Below the pieces are notes generated by a model. That model made no database searches, was not told the DNA's origin, and saw nothing but the letters and a program-made list of their open reading frames with translations. Position numbers and translations under genes: made by a program. From contig NC_092466.1 in NCBI RefSeq assembly GCF_047495875.1, positions 18,534,561 through 18,598,560 on the forward strand: a DNA stretch of 64,000 nt, in the 5' to 3' direction. Source of the DNA: Pithys albifrons albifrons (taxonomy: Eukaryota; Chordata; Aves; Passeriformes; Thamnophilidae). Numbering within the stretch: position 1 is the first letter of the stretch; each line of letters starts with the position of its first letter. This document shows, in pieces, positions 24,170 through 36,266 of this stretch.

Positions 24170-24860
24170 TGTCTCGGTTTGAGGGGAAAAACCAAAATGT
24201 TTTACCCACAAGCAGGGGAGGGGCCTCCTCCTCAATAATCACACCACTCTTTATCAAATTTAAGAAAAGGAATTTTAATACAAGAAGGATAACTGATATA
24301 TATATATATATATATGTAAACAGACTAGTGCAACCCACTTCCCCAACACCATAAGAGGAAAAAAAAAAAAACAACAACAACAAAACCCAGCAGGTTTTCC
24401 TCCGGGAGAAAAGGTTATACTTAAGTGTCCTTGTCACAGCCCGCTGGCTGCAGAGTGAGTTTCAGTCCCTCTCCAGCGAAACAGACGAGCAGTGAGCTTT
24501 CAGATGGACTCAGTCTCTTTCCCCTGTGTTCCCCGTCCAAGAAGCAGACAGGTACGAGCAACCAGCAGCAAATCCAAGGCAGGTAGCAGCACGGCAGGAA
24601 AAGGTAATCCGAAGTAGGCAGCGGCAAGACAGCCAGGGAAAACCCCAGCAGTAACCAGCAGGGCAGCCTGCCTCCTTGGAGCCCCCACTCCCCCGTTCCG
24701 CCGAGCCAAGACTGAGGAGAATATCCAAAAAAAAAAAACCAAAAGAGACAAACCTGCCCCCACCCCAGCGATCACAGTTAACTACTTCTTTTGTTAACCG
24801 CTGGCCTGGGCAGTTAAGTGGCAGGGGAGAGAATTTACATAATAATCCCAAACTACAACA
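24170..24860 (-). repeat. 5' LTR of the retroviral element
   Basis: 691 bp, begins TGTTGTAGTTTGGG and ends CCGAGACA in element sense. It includes the same (TA)10 run and GGGGTGGGGGCAGG-type G-rich stretch as the other copy. It should hold the element's promoter. An ATTAAA lies near its end, but I could not define R and U5. Confidence 0.95.
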
Positions 24861-24865
24861 CTCCT

Positions 24866-27800
24866 TTAGCTGTTGTTCTCTGGAGAAGGTGATAAAGGAG
24901 AACTGGACATGGTCCCTATCCCTCTTAAAGAAAGCTGAAACAGACATACATCCTTTTTCTCATAATTCAACTTCCTGACACAAACCTGGATCCATGCTTT
25001 TGTTCTACAGACCCAGTTCGATGACATCAATGCATTCTTCACAGCAGGGGGAAAATTCAAACAAACCGAGCATTTCCTTAGACTGGAAAAGCAAATTGGC
25101 TGGATGCCTGGTGTCTCCTACAGCCAATCACTATAACCTTACCATAAATGTAGATGTGCTTCTCTCCTAAGGTTGGTTATTGACTTTATTTTAGCCATGG
25201 GACCATCCTGTCTCACTCCTCTGTGTGTACACTGTACCAGGGAGTGCTGAGATACTGAATGCTGCATTATATAGCAAGTATTTTGCACATCACATGGACT
25301 CACTTAAAATTTGACTTTGTGAATTTATAGATTGTGAATGTGTTCCTTTTAATTGTTTTGCAGAGCTCTCTCTCCATCCAATTCTTGAGCAGGCAGCTCA
25401 GCTTCAGAGACTGGCTGGTGCTCTTTTCTCTTTTTTTCAAGCTATTTGGTCTTAGTTGTTTTTTGAAGATGCTATTACTAAGATTGTGCTTTATACTTTC
25501 AAAGCTTGAAGCACAGCAAATGCTAACTGTCAAATGAGTAACAGATGAGCTATAAAAACTTTTGAGATAATGTGTTAGGGATGCTAGATGTTCTCTAGGG
25601 GTGAGGAAGTTTCCAGACACTCAGGCACCTCCTGGACAGAGCACTGCTGATTTAATTTGTGAGTTTCTTGCCTTTGTGAGTTAAAATCAAGACTGAATCC
25701 TTGTACCAGGGATGAGAGAGGAAAGATCTGTAGAGAAATGAGGTAAATGTGACTAAAAGGAGATCTTAAGTTCTGCTTTTAACCTCTAACAGGTGCACCA
25801 GATGACTTTATTTGTGATATTAAGTGACACCCAAACAACCACACTTCAAGGAAAAGTTGTCATTATGAAGTAAACTAAGACAAATTTTATTAAAGGTAGT
25901 GGGAATGAGAAGATAGAGGAAACTTTTCAAAGGATCTCAGCATGCTGCTGTTTCTGAGATGTAAGAAGTAGTATGACTTTGGGATTCAGTTCTACTGCTT
26001 TGCTTTGCTCTGTCATGCTTCTCTTTCTGGAATATCATCTGATGAGTGAAACTAGCATGCTTAGATAAAGCAATGCCTTGTGACTGAGACTGTAAATGCT
26101 CTTGTTTTTGTTTCTTTTGATATTGCTTAACCTTTGAAATTCTTTGGGGGCAGCGGGGACCTGACAGTGATGTGAGAAGTTCTGTTCCTCCCACTGACAT
26201 CTCAGATGCAGTTCAGCATCCTTTGTGACATAAACGTTCTTCAGAGTGAGAACAGGATGCAGTAATCTTGCTCTGAATGTTTTTCTCCCGGGCACTGCTG
26301 TGTGCTTTTAGCCAAGACTCATGCTTCAGGTAGATGTTTAACAGCTAAATCCTGGTAGAGAGGGGTTATTGTGATAGAAACAGTCTGTAGGTGGGAGGGT
26401 TATTCAGTGTTTCCTACCTTCACCAACTTATCCACTTCTACCACACATCTGCACAAACAGAAGAGAGACCTGGGTAGCTTATGCAGCTACAGGAGTGAGT
26501 CATACCTTCTCTGTTTGGCTGCACAGCCCACTGTATAGTAAGCTTTTATGAGCTGCAGCAAATGAATTGAGTGTGTAGTACAGACTGGTTCATATTTCAG
26601 TCAAGATGCACTTGATTGTTTTCTATTGGTGGTTCTCATCAACAACTAAGTGATGGGCTTAGAAAGCTGTGAGTCTCTAATGGTGGTCATAACAAGAAGG
26701 GATACATCATGTTTGCTGTCTGAAGCAGTCTGCTAAATTCTCAGATAAGATGTGATATTTTTCAGCTGAATCATTTCTCTAATGCTTCTTTAAAGTCAAA
26801 TATTTTGTAAGAGACATCCTTTCCACACTGCACAGTAGCTGCCTCTCCTGCTACCAGCTAGCTCAGATGGAGGAATGGGAGACTGGATGAGAGACTGAAG
26901 AGGGATGGACAGCAGAATATGCATTTTTGGTTCTCTGGGATGGGCAGGAGATTCTAGTGCCAGTTCAGGCCACAACTTTAACAGCCACAAGTTTCCCATG
27001 AATTTCTCCAAGCTCCAGGGATACTCAGAAACCTCCCTGCCTGGAGGTAACGAGCTGAGAGGGGAGTAGTTCCTTAGCTGAACGTGAGAAATGCCGTGAT
27101 GGTGTAGGGAAATTGTCTTAGTTTCTTGAAGCAGAGCTTTAGGACTGAATTCTCAGCTTTTATTTCATCACTTCAGTGAGCCATGATTTTACTTGAGACA
27201 AATAGTAATTTTGGTGTTATCTTGATTGAAGATAAGAGTTCATGACACGTGCATAAAGCATATGTAAAGATATGTTGTACCAACATCTGGGGACTTCCCT
27301 CTTTTTGGGAGGTAGGGCTGGCCATCAACTCCTTCTCTATCAGGTCCCTGCAAGGGCAGCCCAGCCTGGAGTGGCAGAGACTGGCATGTCTCAGTTTGGT
27401 GCAGTGAAAGGCTTTTAATGCATGGAGCTTGTTCTTTGCCCTCCCAGCTACTGTTCCACTATTCCTGAGTGATCTGGTACAAGCCCCACATTTTCTCTTC
27501 ATGGGGCCTACCTGGAAAAAAGGATCTGACAGAAACAATTTACAGAAGGATATCTATAAGTTACCAAAATCAAGACAATGTGGAACGTTTAGCCCTCATG
27601 CAAACAGTAGTTTTCTTGTATATGCAGAATAAAATAACACAGATGTTAACACTTTTTCCAAAGTATGGTTGTTGCCTGTTCCTCCCAACCCATTTTCTGA
27701 GCAGGCCTGGCAATTTGCACTGCGAGTGGCCCTCAGTTTTTGATGCAATAAAATACTATAGCAACATTGTTTTATTTAAATGTGATTCAGAAGGGGGGAT

Positions 27801-30800
27801 GTGTTTATGCTGAAGACCTGCTAATTGCGTAATTTTCTCCTTGTATTAAACAATGTGTTCATGCTGTGTAGCACAGACTAACCAGCATGCAGGGAAATGA
27901 TTTATATCATACTGAAGAGGTCTGAACATTTGACCTGGTAAATTAATTTCCGGAGACAGCTAAATACAATGTAGTAAGCAACAGGCTGTAATTAAGAAGC
28001 TGGAAGAGTTGTGTAGTTCTGGTATCCTGATGTGGAAACCATCCAGGAATTTTCAAGATCCTTGGACAACAATGTTTTACAGCAGTGAAAGGAGTTACTA
28101 CATCTTTTCCACAAGTTACTAGCAAGGAACTGAAAGAGAGAGAAACTTGGGAAGTACTTACAGGACTGACAACACAGTAGAAACTATAATTCTGAGACCT
28201 TATCCTTTTTTAGTGTGGTTACTGACTTGCAAGAAGAACAGAACATGAATCAACAGCTTTAGCTTTTTCTGTCTGAAGATACTTGGAATGTTCTTCAAGT
28301 CCTTAAAACTGCAGTGTAATTAGGGAGATGTTAGCCTTCTGTCTGTGAAATGTAGAGTGGTATCTGTACCAGTCCATGGAAACATTATATGGGTGTGTTC
28401 AATACAGGACAAGTATATGTGATCTTACCCTGGTCAAAAAAATGGAACAAAAAGCAGTTGAGATTGCAGAAGTCTTCCGCAGGGCTATAGGTGGATTAGA
28501 TCTGAGTCCTGACTGTTTTCATCCCCCATGAGACCAGTGGTATGACAACTGCAGAATTCTGAGATTTTCTGTTTCTCTGAAAGATGGTTAAGTTTGTTTC
28601 AGAATTTTGTATCTAAGTCTTCCTTACAGTCATAAAATGGAAAACACAAAACTTTGGCCTGAAAGGGAATGTGAGCAAACAGTTAAAGCTGGAGATGTAA
28701 AACACAATTAGTGGAAGAGGAAAAGAAAACTCTGAGTTTGACTGGAAAATGCTGATACACTTTCAGAAAACCAAACAAATTATTAAACAAAACCAGCATG
28801 TTATCTTTACCTTTTCATAGTTTTTACAACTGTCTGTAAGAAAGAAGAAGAAACAGCCTTTTGTAACTAAGATGCATCTGCAAATTAAGGACCAAAACGC
28901 TGCCTGCTTCAGTTTTCTTGTGGGGCTTTAGCATTGTTTGGGAAGTGGTTTATAAACTGAATATGCTAGGGCATGAGTAATAGCTGTGTGCTAAGTTACT
29001 CCTGGCTAAGTTACCAACAATCATCAGCTGTGTCTCCTGAGGCACCACATTAGATAACAGGAGGGGCTTCCAGGCCCAAGCAGAGCCGGGATGTGTGCAG
29101 GAAGGTGTGACAGAGGCAAATTGACGCTGCACATGAGGCAGAGAGCACCAGTGAAAACTTGTCCTTCCTGCATGCTGCAGCAAGTTAGGCACCACTTTGC
29201 CAGGTGTCTTTGTCTGCACCTTGTTTTCATCAACCAAAATGACATTCAGTGAAAGTTTCATGGGGGGAAGAAGGAGTAGAGATCCTTCTGTGCAGGTCAG
29301 AGATGCGGAGCCTTTTCAAGGTTTCATATTATAAACAGGATTCTGTTGAGGAGGACTCTGTTTTATCTTAGATCTATAGTGTAGGTTATAGCAAATTATA
29401 AAAGCACATACATGCTCTCACACATTTTATCTGTGACATCTTTCTGTAACTTATGTTATTGTTCAAATGACTGATGAAGGCAATAAGGTGTATAGGCAGT
29501 GGTGGGTAGGGAAGGTCCCACAGAATCATACACACTCTGCAGTTATTTCCCTGTGCTGTTTTGCTTCAGTTTTCAGGGGCAGTTCTCTTGCTACTCTGCA
29601 TATGTCAGATCTGCATTTGCTTTACTTTTTATTATTTCATGTTTTAGAATATAAAAGGCTTTAGATGGCTTTGCAACTGTGTTTATAATATTCTTTGAAA
29701 AAAGATATGCTAAAAGTCATTTTTACAAAGCCTTATGTATCAATGTTTATTATCTCATCTCCTTTTATTTTTTGTTATTTGAATTCTGTATTGGCAGCTG
29801 TGATAGGTTGACGTAGAGTGGTGTGTTCATATGACAAGTTTGTAATTAGCTACTTCTTTTCATTACATGCTTGAAATTTTGTTAAACTGCCTTTCTTCCT
29901 GGGGAAAACCCCTCAAGCATTTTCAAGGACTAATGAAAATGTATTTATGGTTCTGGAGGCACTTTGGCCTGTTCTTTGGAACACCTCTGCAGATGCAGGC
30001 AATTTATACCTGCTGCAATGTGCATGCCCAACTTTACTGCTGTTTTAACACCCTCTTGCAGTGGAATTGAAATTTAAAAAAGACACAAACAGTTTTTCAA
30101 TCCTTTGAATTGACTTATGTATTTTGTTTGTTTTGTTTGCTTGTTTGTTTGGGGTTTTTTGCTTTTTTTTCATGGCACAGGAGATGCACATATATTTAAT
30201 ATCTTTGCATTTGCCACATTATTTTTTACTCTTGCACATAACACCATACACTTTCATATAATGGTATGCTAGTTACAAAAGTAGGTTCCTTTTAAATCCT
30301 AAGGTATTTTTAAAACTATATGTTCACCCTGGTCACACAGGTGGTGCATTTCCCCTTGTAGATTTTGTGTGTTACTCAGTTTGTTGCCATGTAATTATCA
30401 TTTCTTCACTGTGATGCAGCAGTTCTTGTGTAGATTTAAAAAAAATAGTTCAGCTGTGCTCTCAGTTGTTTATAGGTTGTGTTGAGTGACTCATACAGAA
30501 GATGAGGAAGTTGCAGCAGGGCCAGCCTGCCCAGCAGCGACACCTGCCTGCTTTAAGTGCTCCAAGCACAGGTGCAAGGAAAAAGGGACTGGAGACCAGA
30601 GATGGACCCTTTGGAGAGGCAGGTACTGGCTTGGTGACATTTGTGGTGAGATTGACTCTGCAGTTTGTCATCATGCAGAGCCTCTGGGCAGAGATGATGT
30701 ATTGATCACAAGAAGTGAAACTTGGGCACTACTGCAAATTACCAAATTTACCAGTGAAAGAAATGACCTGTAGAGGTCCTTGTCCTTATGGTTTGCTGGA

Positions 30801-33800
30801 GGACCAGCTGAACTGGCTGATACAGGAATTGAGCTTGTGAGGCTTTGTGATGTAAGTAGGCATGCAGAGCCCACAGGTTTAATCTGTAAGTAATAGCTTC
30901 ATGAAACTCACAGAAAATTTCTTTCATGGGAACCATCTGGTTTCTTATACTGTGCAAGGTCAGCTTGAAACCTGGCTCTTGGTGAGACAATAACAGGAAA
31001 ACCACTTACAAAAATGTATTGGGAAGTGCTCTACTTGTTGTTGTCAGTCTGGTAGTATGTTGGTTGGGAGCTTGGAAGTCATTGTTGGGGAAGCACCCCT
31101 ATGCTTTGCCTGTCTCATGTATACGTTATGTAGGTCTCACTTCCTTAGGAGTATAGGACTTGTCTTCCACAGTGGGAAGACTTCATTTACATTTTGACAA
31201 ATGTAGACATGATGTTACTAGAGAGGTTCTGGCAATCGTCTAGGAGAATCTGTTCCCTGTAACTCTTGGGAGATGCGCCAATATATTATTGTGAGTCCTT
31301 ATCAATGTAATTTTGTACAGATACATCTTCATGTTTGCAACAGTGGGGCAGAGCTTGGCCTTGGCCAGTGGCCTGAGGGTTTGTCCAGGATCTCTGGTGG
31401 ATTTGCAGCTCTAGATATAAACAGTGTTTCTTGGACTATGCTTCTGATGTATTTGATGTTGTTTTTTTTCCCAGTATTAGGCACGTCTACACCATCTGAA
31501 GTGTGAACTGTGAGTGATGCCTTGCAGACAAAATGTAGAGCTTATTTCTATCAACCCCACCCCCAACCAACCAACCACCAAAAAACCAAAACCCCGACCA
31601 TGGATGGCTTTCAAAACCAAGTGTTTAAATTAGGCAAATTATGGAGGAAAAAAATCTCTCTGCATGTATTATGCATGAGGACATGGGTAAAAACTCCTGT
31701 CTCAAGAAATCCTCTGCTGCACATAGAAAGGAGAAAGGCTATAGGAAGAAAATTACCACTGTAGACATCCTATTTCTTTCCTAAGCATCTGCTATTAGGA
31801 AATCTCATAGACAGGATGCTGAGCTATATGGATATGAACCTGACACAGCAGGACTTGTACTTACGTTCTGTTTGTTTATCTAAGAAGGAATGATGAGAGA
31901 GCCATTATCTCATTTTTACTTTGAATGTGTTCCTTTGATTTTGAATGAAGGATAACTACTGCATTACTGTGAAGGAAGAGACCTTGTCAAGAAGATGAAG
32001 GAAGGTTGTGAATTAACGTTCTTCATCACCATGCTCAAGAGGCCCAGGAGGCAAACATTGCCTTCTCTAGCTCTTGAACTGTAGTGGCAAAACTATTTTC
32101 TAAACTTTCTAGTTTGAAAACTGCAATATTTGAGAATGATTAGAGTGATTTTGGCTTAGTTCTTAGAGAGAGACCAGCACAAGAGCCTGACAATCACAGA
32201 GGAAGCTAATCTATGGGTCTGACAGTTTATGGTTACTCTGACACTTTGCAGATGCATGCTGTGTGACGGCTGCAATGAATCAGGTTATTAGAATGACTTT
32301 CTTCTCCCTAAAACTTCTTTATTCCTGTTTTTCTCAAAACGTGTGTGTGTGTGAGGGGGTGGGGAGGGGAAGTGTAAAGCCTATCAATGAGATAGAGGAG
32401 AGGGCTTGAAGCCAGACAAACCAAAACATTAGAGATTTTGCTAATGTTACGAAGATGAAAGGAATTCCCAAATAAAAAGGAGCCAGAGACATATTTAGCA
32501 GAGCCTCATTCCTAAACAGCCAATTGGATGCAGGCAGGAAGGTCTCCATGCACATCTCAGAGGTTGTTTTCCCTTATAAAGTAAAGCAAAGGGATTACTT
32601 TATTCACAGTCTTCTATAGCAGTTGGGATAAATTTGCAGCTTCTGTCCTCCTTTACCAAAAAAGTATGGATGGCATTTACTCACTGGTGTGGGGCCTCTG
32701 AGTTGGCATTCTTCAGGCCAGCTGGAGCCCATTTCATAGGCATGGTGGCTGTACAGCTACTGTGGAGTACCAAGCACATTTTGGGTCCATATGGCAATCT
32801 GCACAAGTCACTGAAAAAGAAAGAACTTAAGGAAGGTGTAGCTGAGAGTTTCCACTGTTGTATTGAAAGATGCTTCAAGTCAATAGGCAAGTTCCCAATG
32901 TGCATTGGAGGTTTGCTAGTATCTCTGTAAAGAGATCAGGGTAAAAAGTACTAAAGAGAGAGGCAAAATTACTTTTTCCACTTGTTTTTCTTTCTCTGAT
33001 TGTACTCCAGATATACTCCTATATCAGACTGCAAAAGGGTTTAGTATGGAAAAACAAAGTTCTCAGTGGAAGCTAAATAAAAAACATAGCTTTCGGCAAT
33101 GGATACAAAGAAAGAACGAGAGCCTTGGGATATAAACACATCAGGCAAAACACACTGTGTGGTTTCTATACAAATGAGCAGAATAAGGACTGAAAGCTAG
33201 GCAGCAGAAACTCGTGATGGAAGTAGCCTCCAGAGGAAAAGGTAAAGTACTTTCAGGAACGGTCTTGTGGGTTTTTTGTTGAAGAAAAAAGAAAACCCAA
33301 ATAAAACCAACCCACTGTACCTATATATATTTGCATATTTGTATATATATGTATGTTTGGGCTAAGCTCTTTTGTGTCCACAGCTGCAGAGGAGGGCTCA
33401 GAGGTGTGGTCCCCAGCATTTAAGCTTGATTCTCAGAAGACTTGTTCTATTCCAGTCTCTTTGTTTGTATTCATGTCTCATGCCAACTACATTTTCCCCT
33501 TCCCCCTTATCCCTCTGGCAATGACCTAAGTTGCTGAGAAGAAAGATGTAAACTACTAATATCAGTTTTTGACATGTACTTTTATGTCTAGTAATAACTG
33601 TGTGATTATAACTTCAGCATGGAGTCACTAAAAAGAAAAGAAATACCTTTATTCTATAGTGTCCCTCGAGCTGGAGTGACCTAATTTCCTTGCATAGTTC
33701 ACCTGTTTGCCTTCCTTCCTGCCCCGGCACTTTCTATAACATCACGCTGTAGAGACAAGCTTCTTGCTGAGCCCTGCTCTTCATTGTGTGCTGGAGGCAT

Positions 33801-36000
33801 GGCTGGGCAGTATCTCTAAATTTTTTCTTTGCTGTTTCTGTGTGTTCATCACTACTGCTCAGTCAAGCATCTGAGCTTACTTCTTCCTTCTAGTGTGCCT
33901 ATGCCTGTCTCTAACAAATATCCTTCATACAGTAGGTCTTTCCAAACAACTGATGTTTACGCTGTATCGCTATATCAACAACTACCTGCTCTGATTGAGA
34001 CTCTCTGTTAGCCATATCTTTTTCATGAGCACCCTGAAAACCAGGATTCCTACATCTTTGGTTCCCATGACAGGCAGTGATGTTTATCCTCACCCAAATA
34101 ACCGTTCCTCAAATCAGCCAAGGGGCTGCTGCTGCCATCATTGCCACAAGGCTAAGTTTATAGGTATCATAAACTTATGATGAAGCTTAATAGAAATACA
34201 AGCCTGTGGCATCTGCATGGCCACTGTCTCCTTAATGTTCACAGAGGCCTCTTGTAGAAAACTGTTGCCTACATTTCTAGTTATGCTGAGGTGCAGTGTG
34301 AATTATGTATCACTTCTGCTGAGGGGTTGTTTACTTGGCTCTGCAATCTTGTATGTGCTGTATCTGCTACAGGGTCATCACCAGTAAGCTGTTTTGGGAG
34401 TGTGAACCTCTGCTCAGTAAGGCAGAAAATTTGGATTCTTTTGAACCTTTCTCCCAGTCTTGGTACTCCTAAGGAGTAGTAGCCAATGATGTTTCTGAAA
34501 ACCTAGAATTGTGTATCTTCTCTTCTAGAAGGTAATTGATGGTTGTATCAAAATCAGACATGATACTGCATCAAAGGGTGTGAAATTCTCCTTCCCCCTG
34601 ACCCAAGTTCCCACATCTAATACCGTATGTTTTATATGATGTATACAAGTTTTCTCAGCTATGTTATTGAGCGTTGTTTGAAAACAAAGAATTTGATTTT
34701 GGCTGTCCTTTGAGTGTCACTTAGAGATACACAAAAAAGGGCCTGTTTAGATCCTCTCTTTTAGGTTGCTTACCTTGGTGGGGTTGTGTTTTGTTTTGTT
34801 TTAAATATCACTGTCTCTTGCTTCAATGCTAGAAGTGAAATAATAAATAGGTTTTGGATGGCTCATGTTCCAACATCTGGTAGTTTCTGTTTCTGACTCT
34901 TCAAGGCAATTACATTCCTTCAAAGTTCCTTTCCTTAAAAGTTAAATTCCTTTTGGTCTTCAATCCATAATTTTGTCTAACTACTATCTCTATTAGTAGC
35001 TTATTCCTTAAATTTTCACATCAGAAAAACTTTCACTGTGGTTTTATGGGAGCTTTTCTTGCATTAAGGCTGCTCAATTTGGCAGCAAGCAATCTGTAAG
35101 CAAACTCCCTCTTCTGCAGCAAGACTCACATACAAGGATCTCACTTGGATTCTCACATCTTTTTTGGCTTGTGTGCTTGGAGCAGTTTTGAATTTGTAAA
35201 GTTTAGCATTGGAGTTAAGAGGTGCTGTTTCTGGTCTTTTGTACAAACTTAATGACAAAATGTTGGCTATGAAAGGGTTGCTATGCTAGAATTAGTCTGT
35301 GCAGAGAACAGTTGGCTACAGCTGTAAAAATTGAGGCCTGTGATGAAAATAACTTGTACAGTGAAAAGTGTTCCTTTATTTGCTAAAAATATGTCCAGTG
35401 GAAAACCTAGCTGGGGTTATAAAATTCAACAACTTTACTATGAACAATTTGAGACATGAGTTTATGCCAGTCCAGACTTATGGCCATCAGTGAAGTAGCA
35501 CTAGGGCATATAGGTCCTAGGGCTGAAAAATAAGCTGTCTGAGAAACAATACGGATTCTAACCCATCACAGTCCAAAGGGGATCATAACAATCTTTTAAC
35601 TGAACCTTTTCACAACCTTCAAAGGCTTCTCTGTGAACCCTATACAACAGCAGGTACTGTTTTTACTACCCTTAAGCCTATGGGCAATATTTAGTATGCT
35701 AGCAAAATGACAAGCTTTTAAAGAGACTTGGTAAAAAAATTGACCAACTGTTTAGCTGGCCAGAAATATTTTCATAATTTTTATCAAAAACTTTAATGGC
35801 AGTGTTTTTTTAAAAATATCTTGTCTGTTATAAATGACTGTTCTTTCAATTTCTCATTCTGCCTCTTGGATGTTACTGTGGAGTCTTGGACCTCTCTTGT
35901 TTGAACACGATTCTGCTGCCAGAGGATGTCTATTGTGGCCATGCTCCTACTCTCTGTATTTTAACAACTCTCCTGAAGTTTTAAAGTGTTTATCTTACAC
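24866..36000. other. Intergenic between the LTR element and ACTA2
   Basis: About 11 kb, AT-rich, with no recognised exon, RNA gene or transposon. Simple sequence includes a (TTTG)n-like run at 30121-30155, CCAACCAACC-type sequence near 31560-31600, (GT)n at about 32340 and (TA)n near 33320-33350. Smooth-muscle enhancers could lie here, but I cannot identify any. Confidence 0.6.
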
Positions 36001-36037
36001 AGCTGAAAGTCTCCTCCTGTTTCATGAGCTCTACACT

Positions 36038-36043
36038 GGAATG
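36038..36043 (-). promoter_or_regulatory. MCAT (TEAD) element of the ACTA2 promoter
   Basis: GGAATG on the plus strand (CATTCC on the minus), about 180 bp before the inferred start. It is followed by GCAGTGGAAGAGACC, which I recall as the conserved THR/MCAT-1 region of mammalian ACTA2. TEAD factors would bind. Confidence 0.7.
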
Positions 36044-36100
36044 CAGTGGAAGAGACCTAGGGCCTGTGGCCACCCAGATTAGAGTTTTTTGTATTAAGGT

Positions 36101-36110
36101 CCCTATATGG
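36101..36110 (+). promoter_or_regulatory. Distal CArG box (SRF site) of ACTA2
   Basis: CCCTATATGG, about 112 bp before the start, the same sequence and spacing as the more distal promoter-proximal CArG box of mammalian ACTA2. SRF with myocardin binds it to drive smooth-muscle expression. Confidence 0.9.
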
Positions 36111-36151
36111 TTTTGTTAAAGACTTCAGCTCTGTCTCTGTCTGTCTCTGCT

Positions 36152-36161
36152 CCTTGTTTGG
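36152..36161 (+). promoter_or_regulatory. Proximal CArG box (SRF site) of ACTA2
   Basis: CCTTGTTTGG, about 62 bp before the start. It has the central G substitution known from the mammalian promoter, which lowers SRF affinity. Its spacing of 51 bp to the distal box is preserved. Confidence 0.9.
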
Positions 36162-36193
36162 GAGGCTAGTGGGAGGAGAAGAGCTGAAGGGAC

Positions 36194-36200
36194 TATATAA
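36194..36200 (+). promoter_or_regulatory. ACTA2 TATA box
   Basis: TATATAA, preceded by GGGAC. It places the transcription start near 36220-36225, which agrees with the CArG box spacing. Confidence 0.85.
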
Positions 36201-36219
36201 CCTCAGAGTTTTCAGATAC

Positions 36220-36266
36220 AGAGTGCACCATCCCAGAGCAGCTATCCCCAGCCAAGCACTGTCAGG
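36220..36266 (+). other. ACTA2: ACTA2 exon 1 (non-coding)
   Basis: About 45 nt of 5' UTR after the TATA box, ending CAGG before donor gtaagt at 36267. The 3' boundary is clear; the 5' boundary is estimated from the TATA distance. Confidence 0.8.

Larger units (their letters stand above)
21235..24860 (-). mobile_element. Young LTR retrotransposon/endogenous retrovirus, internally deleted
   Basis: A 3626-bp element in minus orientation: 5' LTR 24170-24860, primer-binding site 24145-24164, one long reading frame 24106-22022, purine tract 21923-21936, 3' LTR 21235-21922. LTR ends are TG...CA. A 5-bp target-site duplication, CTCCT, flanks it at 21230-21234 and 24861-24865. The internal part is only 2247 bp: protease, reverse transcriptase polymerase domain and env are absent, so it cannot move alone. 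The integrase and RNase H remnants show retroviral ancestry. The 5-bp duplication suits class III (ERVL-like) elements, while the primer site resembles tRNA-Lys, so I leave the class open. Confidence 0.95.

Noticed and set aside
30121..30175. (TTTG)n stretch considered as a retroposon tail
   Set aside because: No recognisable element body or target duplication beside it; treated as simple sequence.
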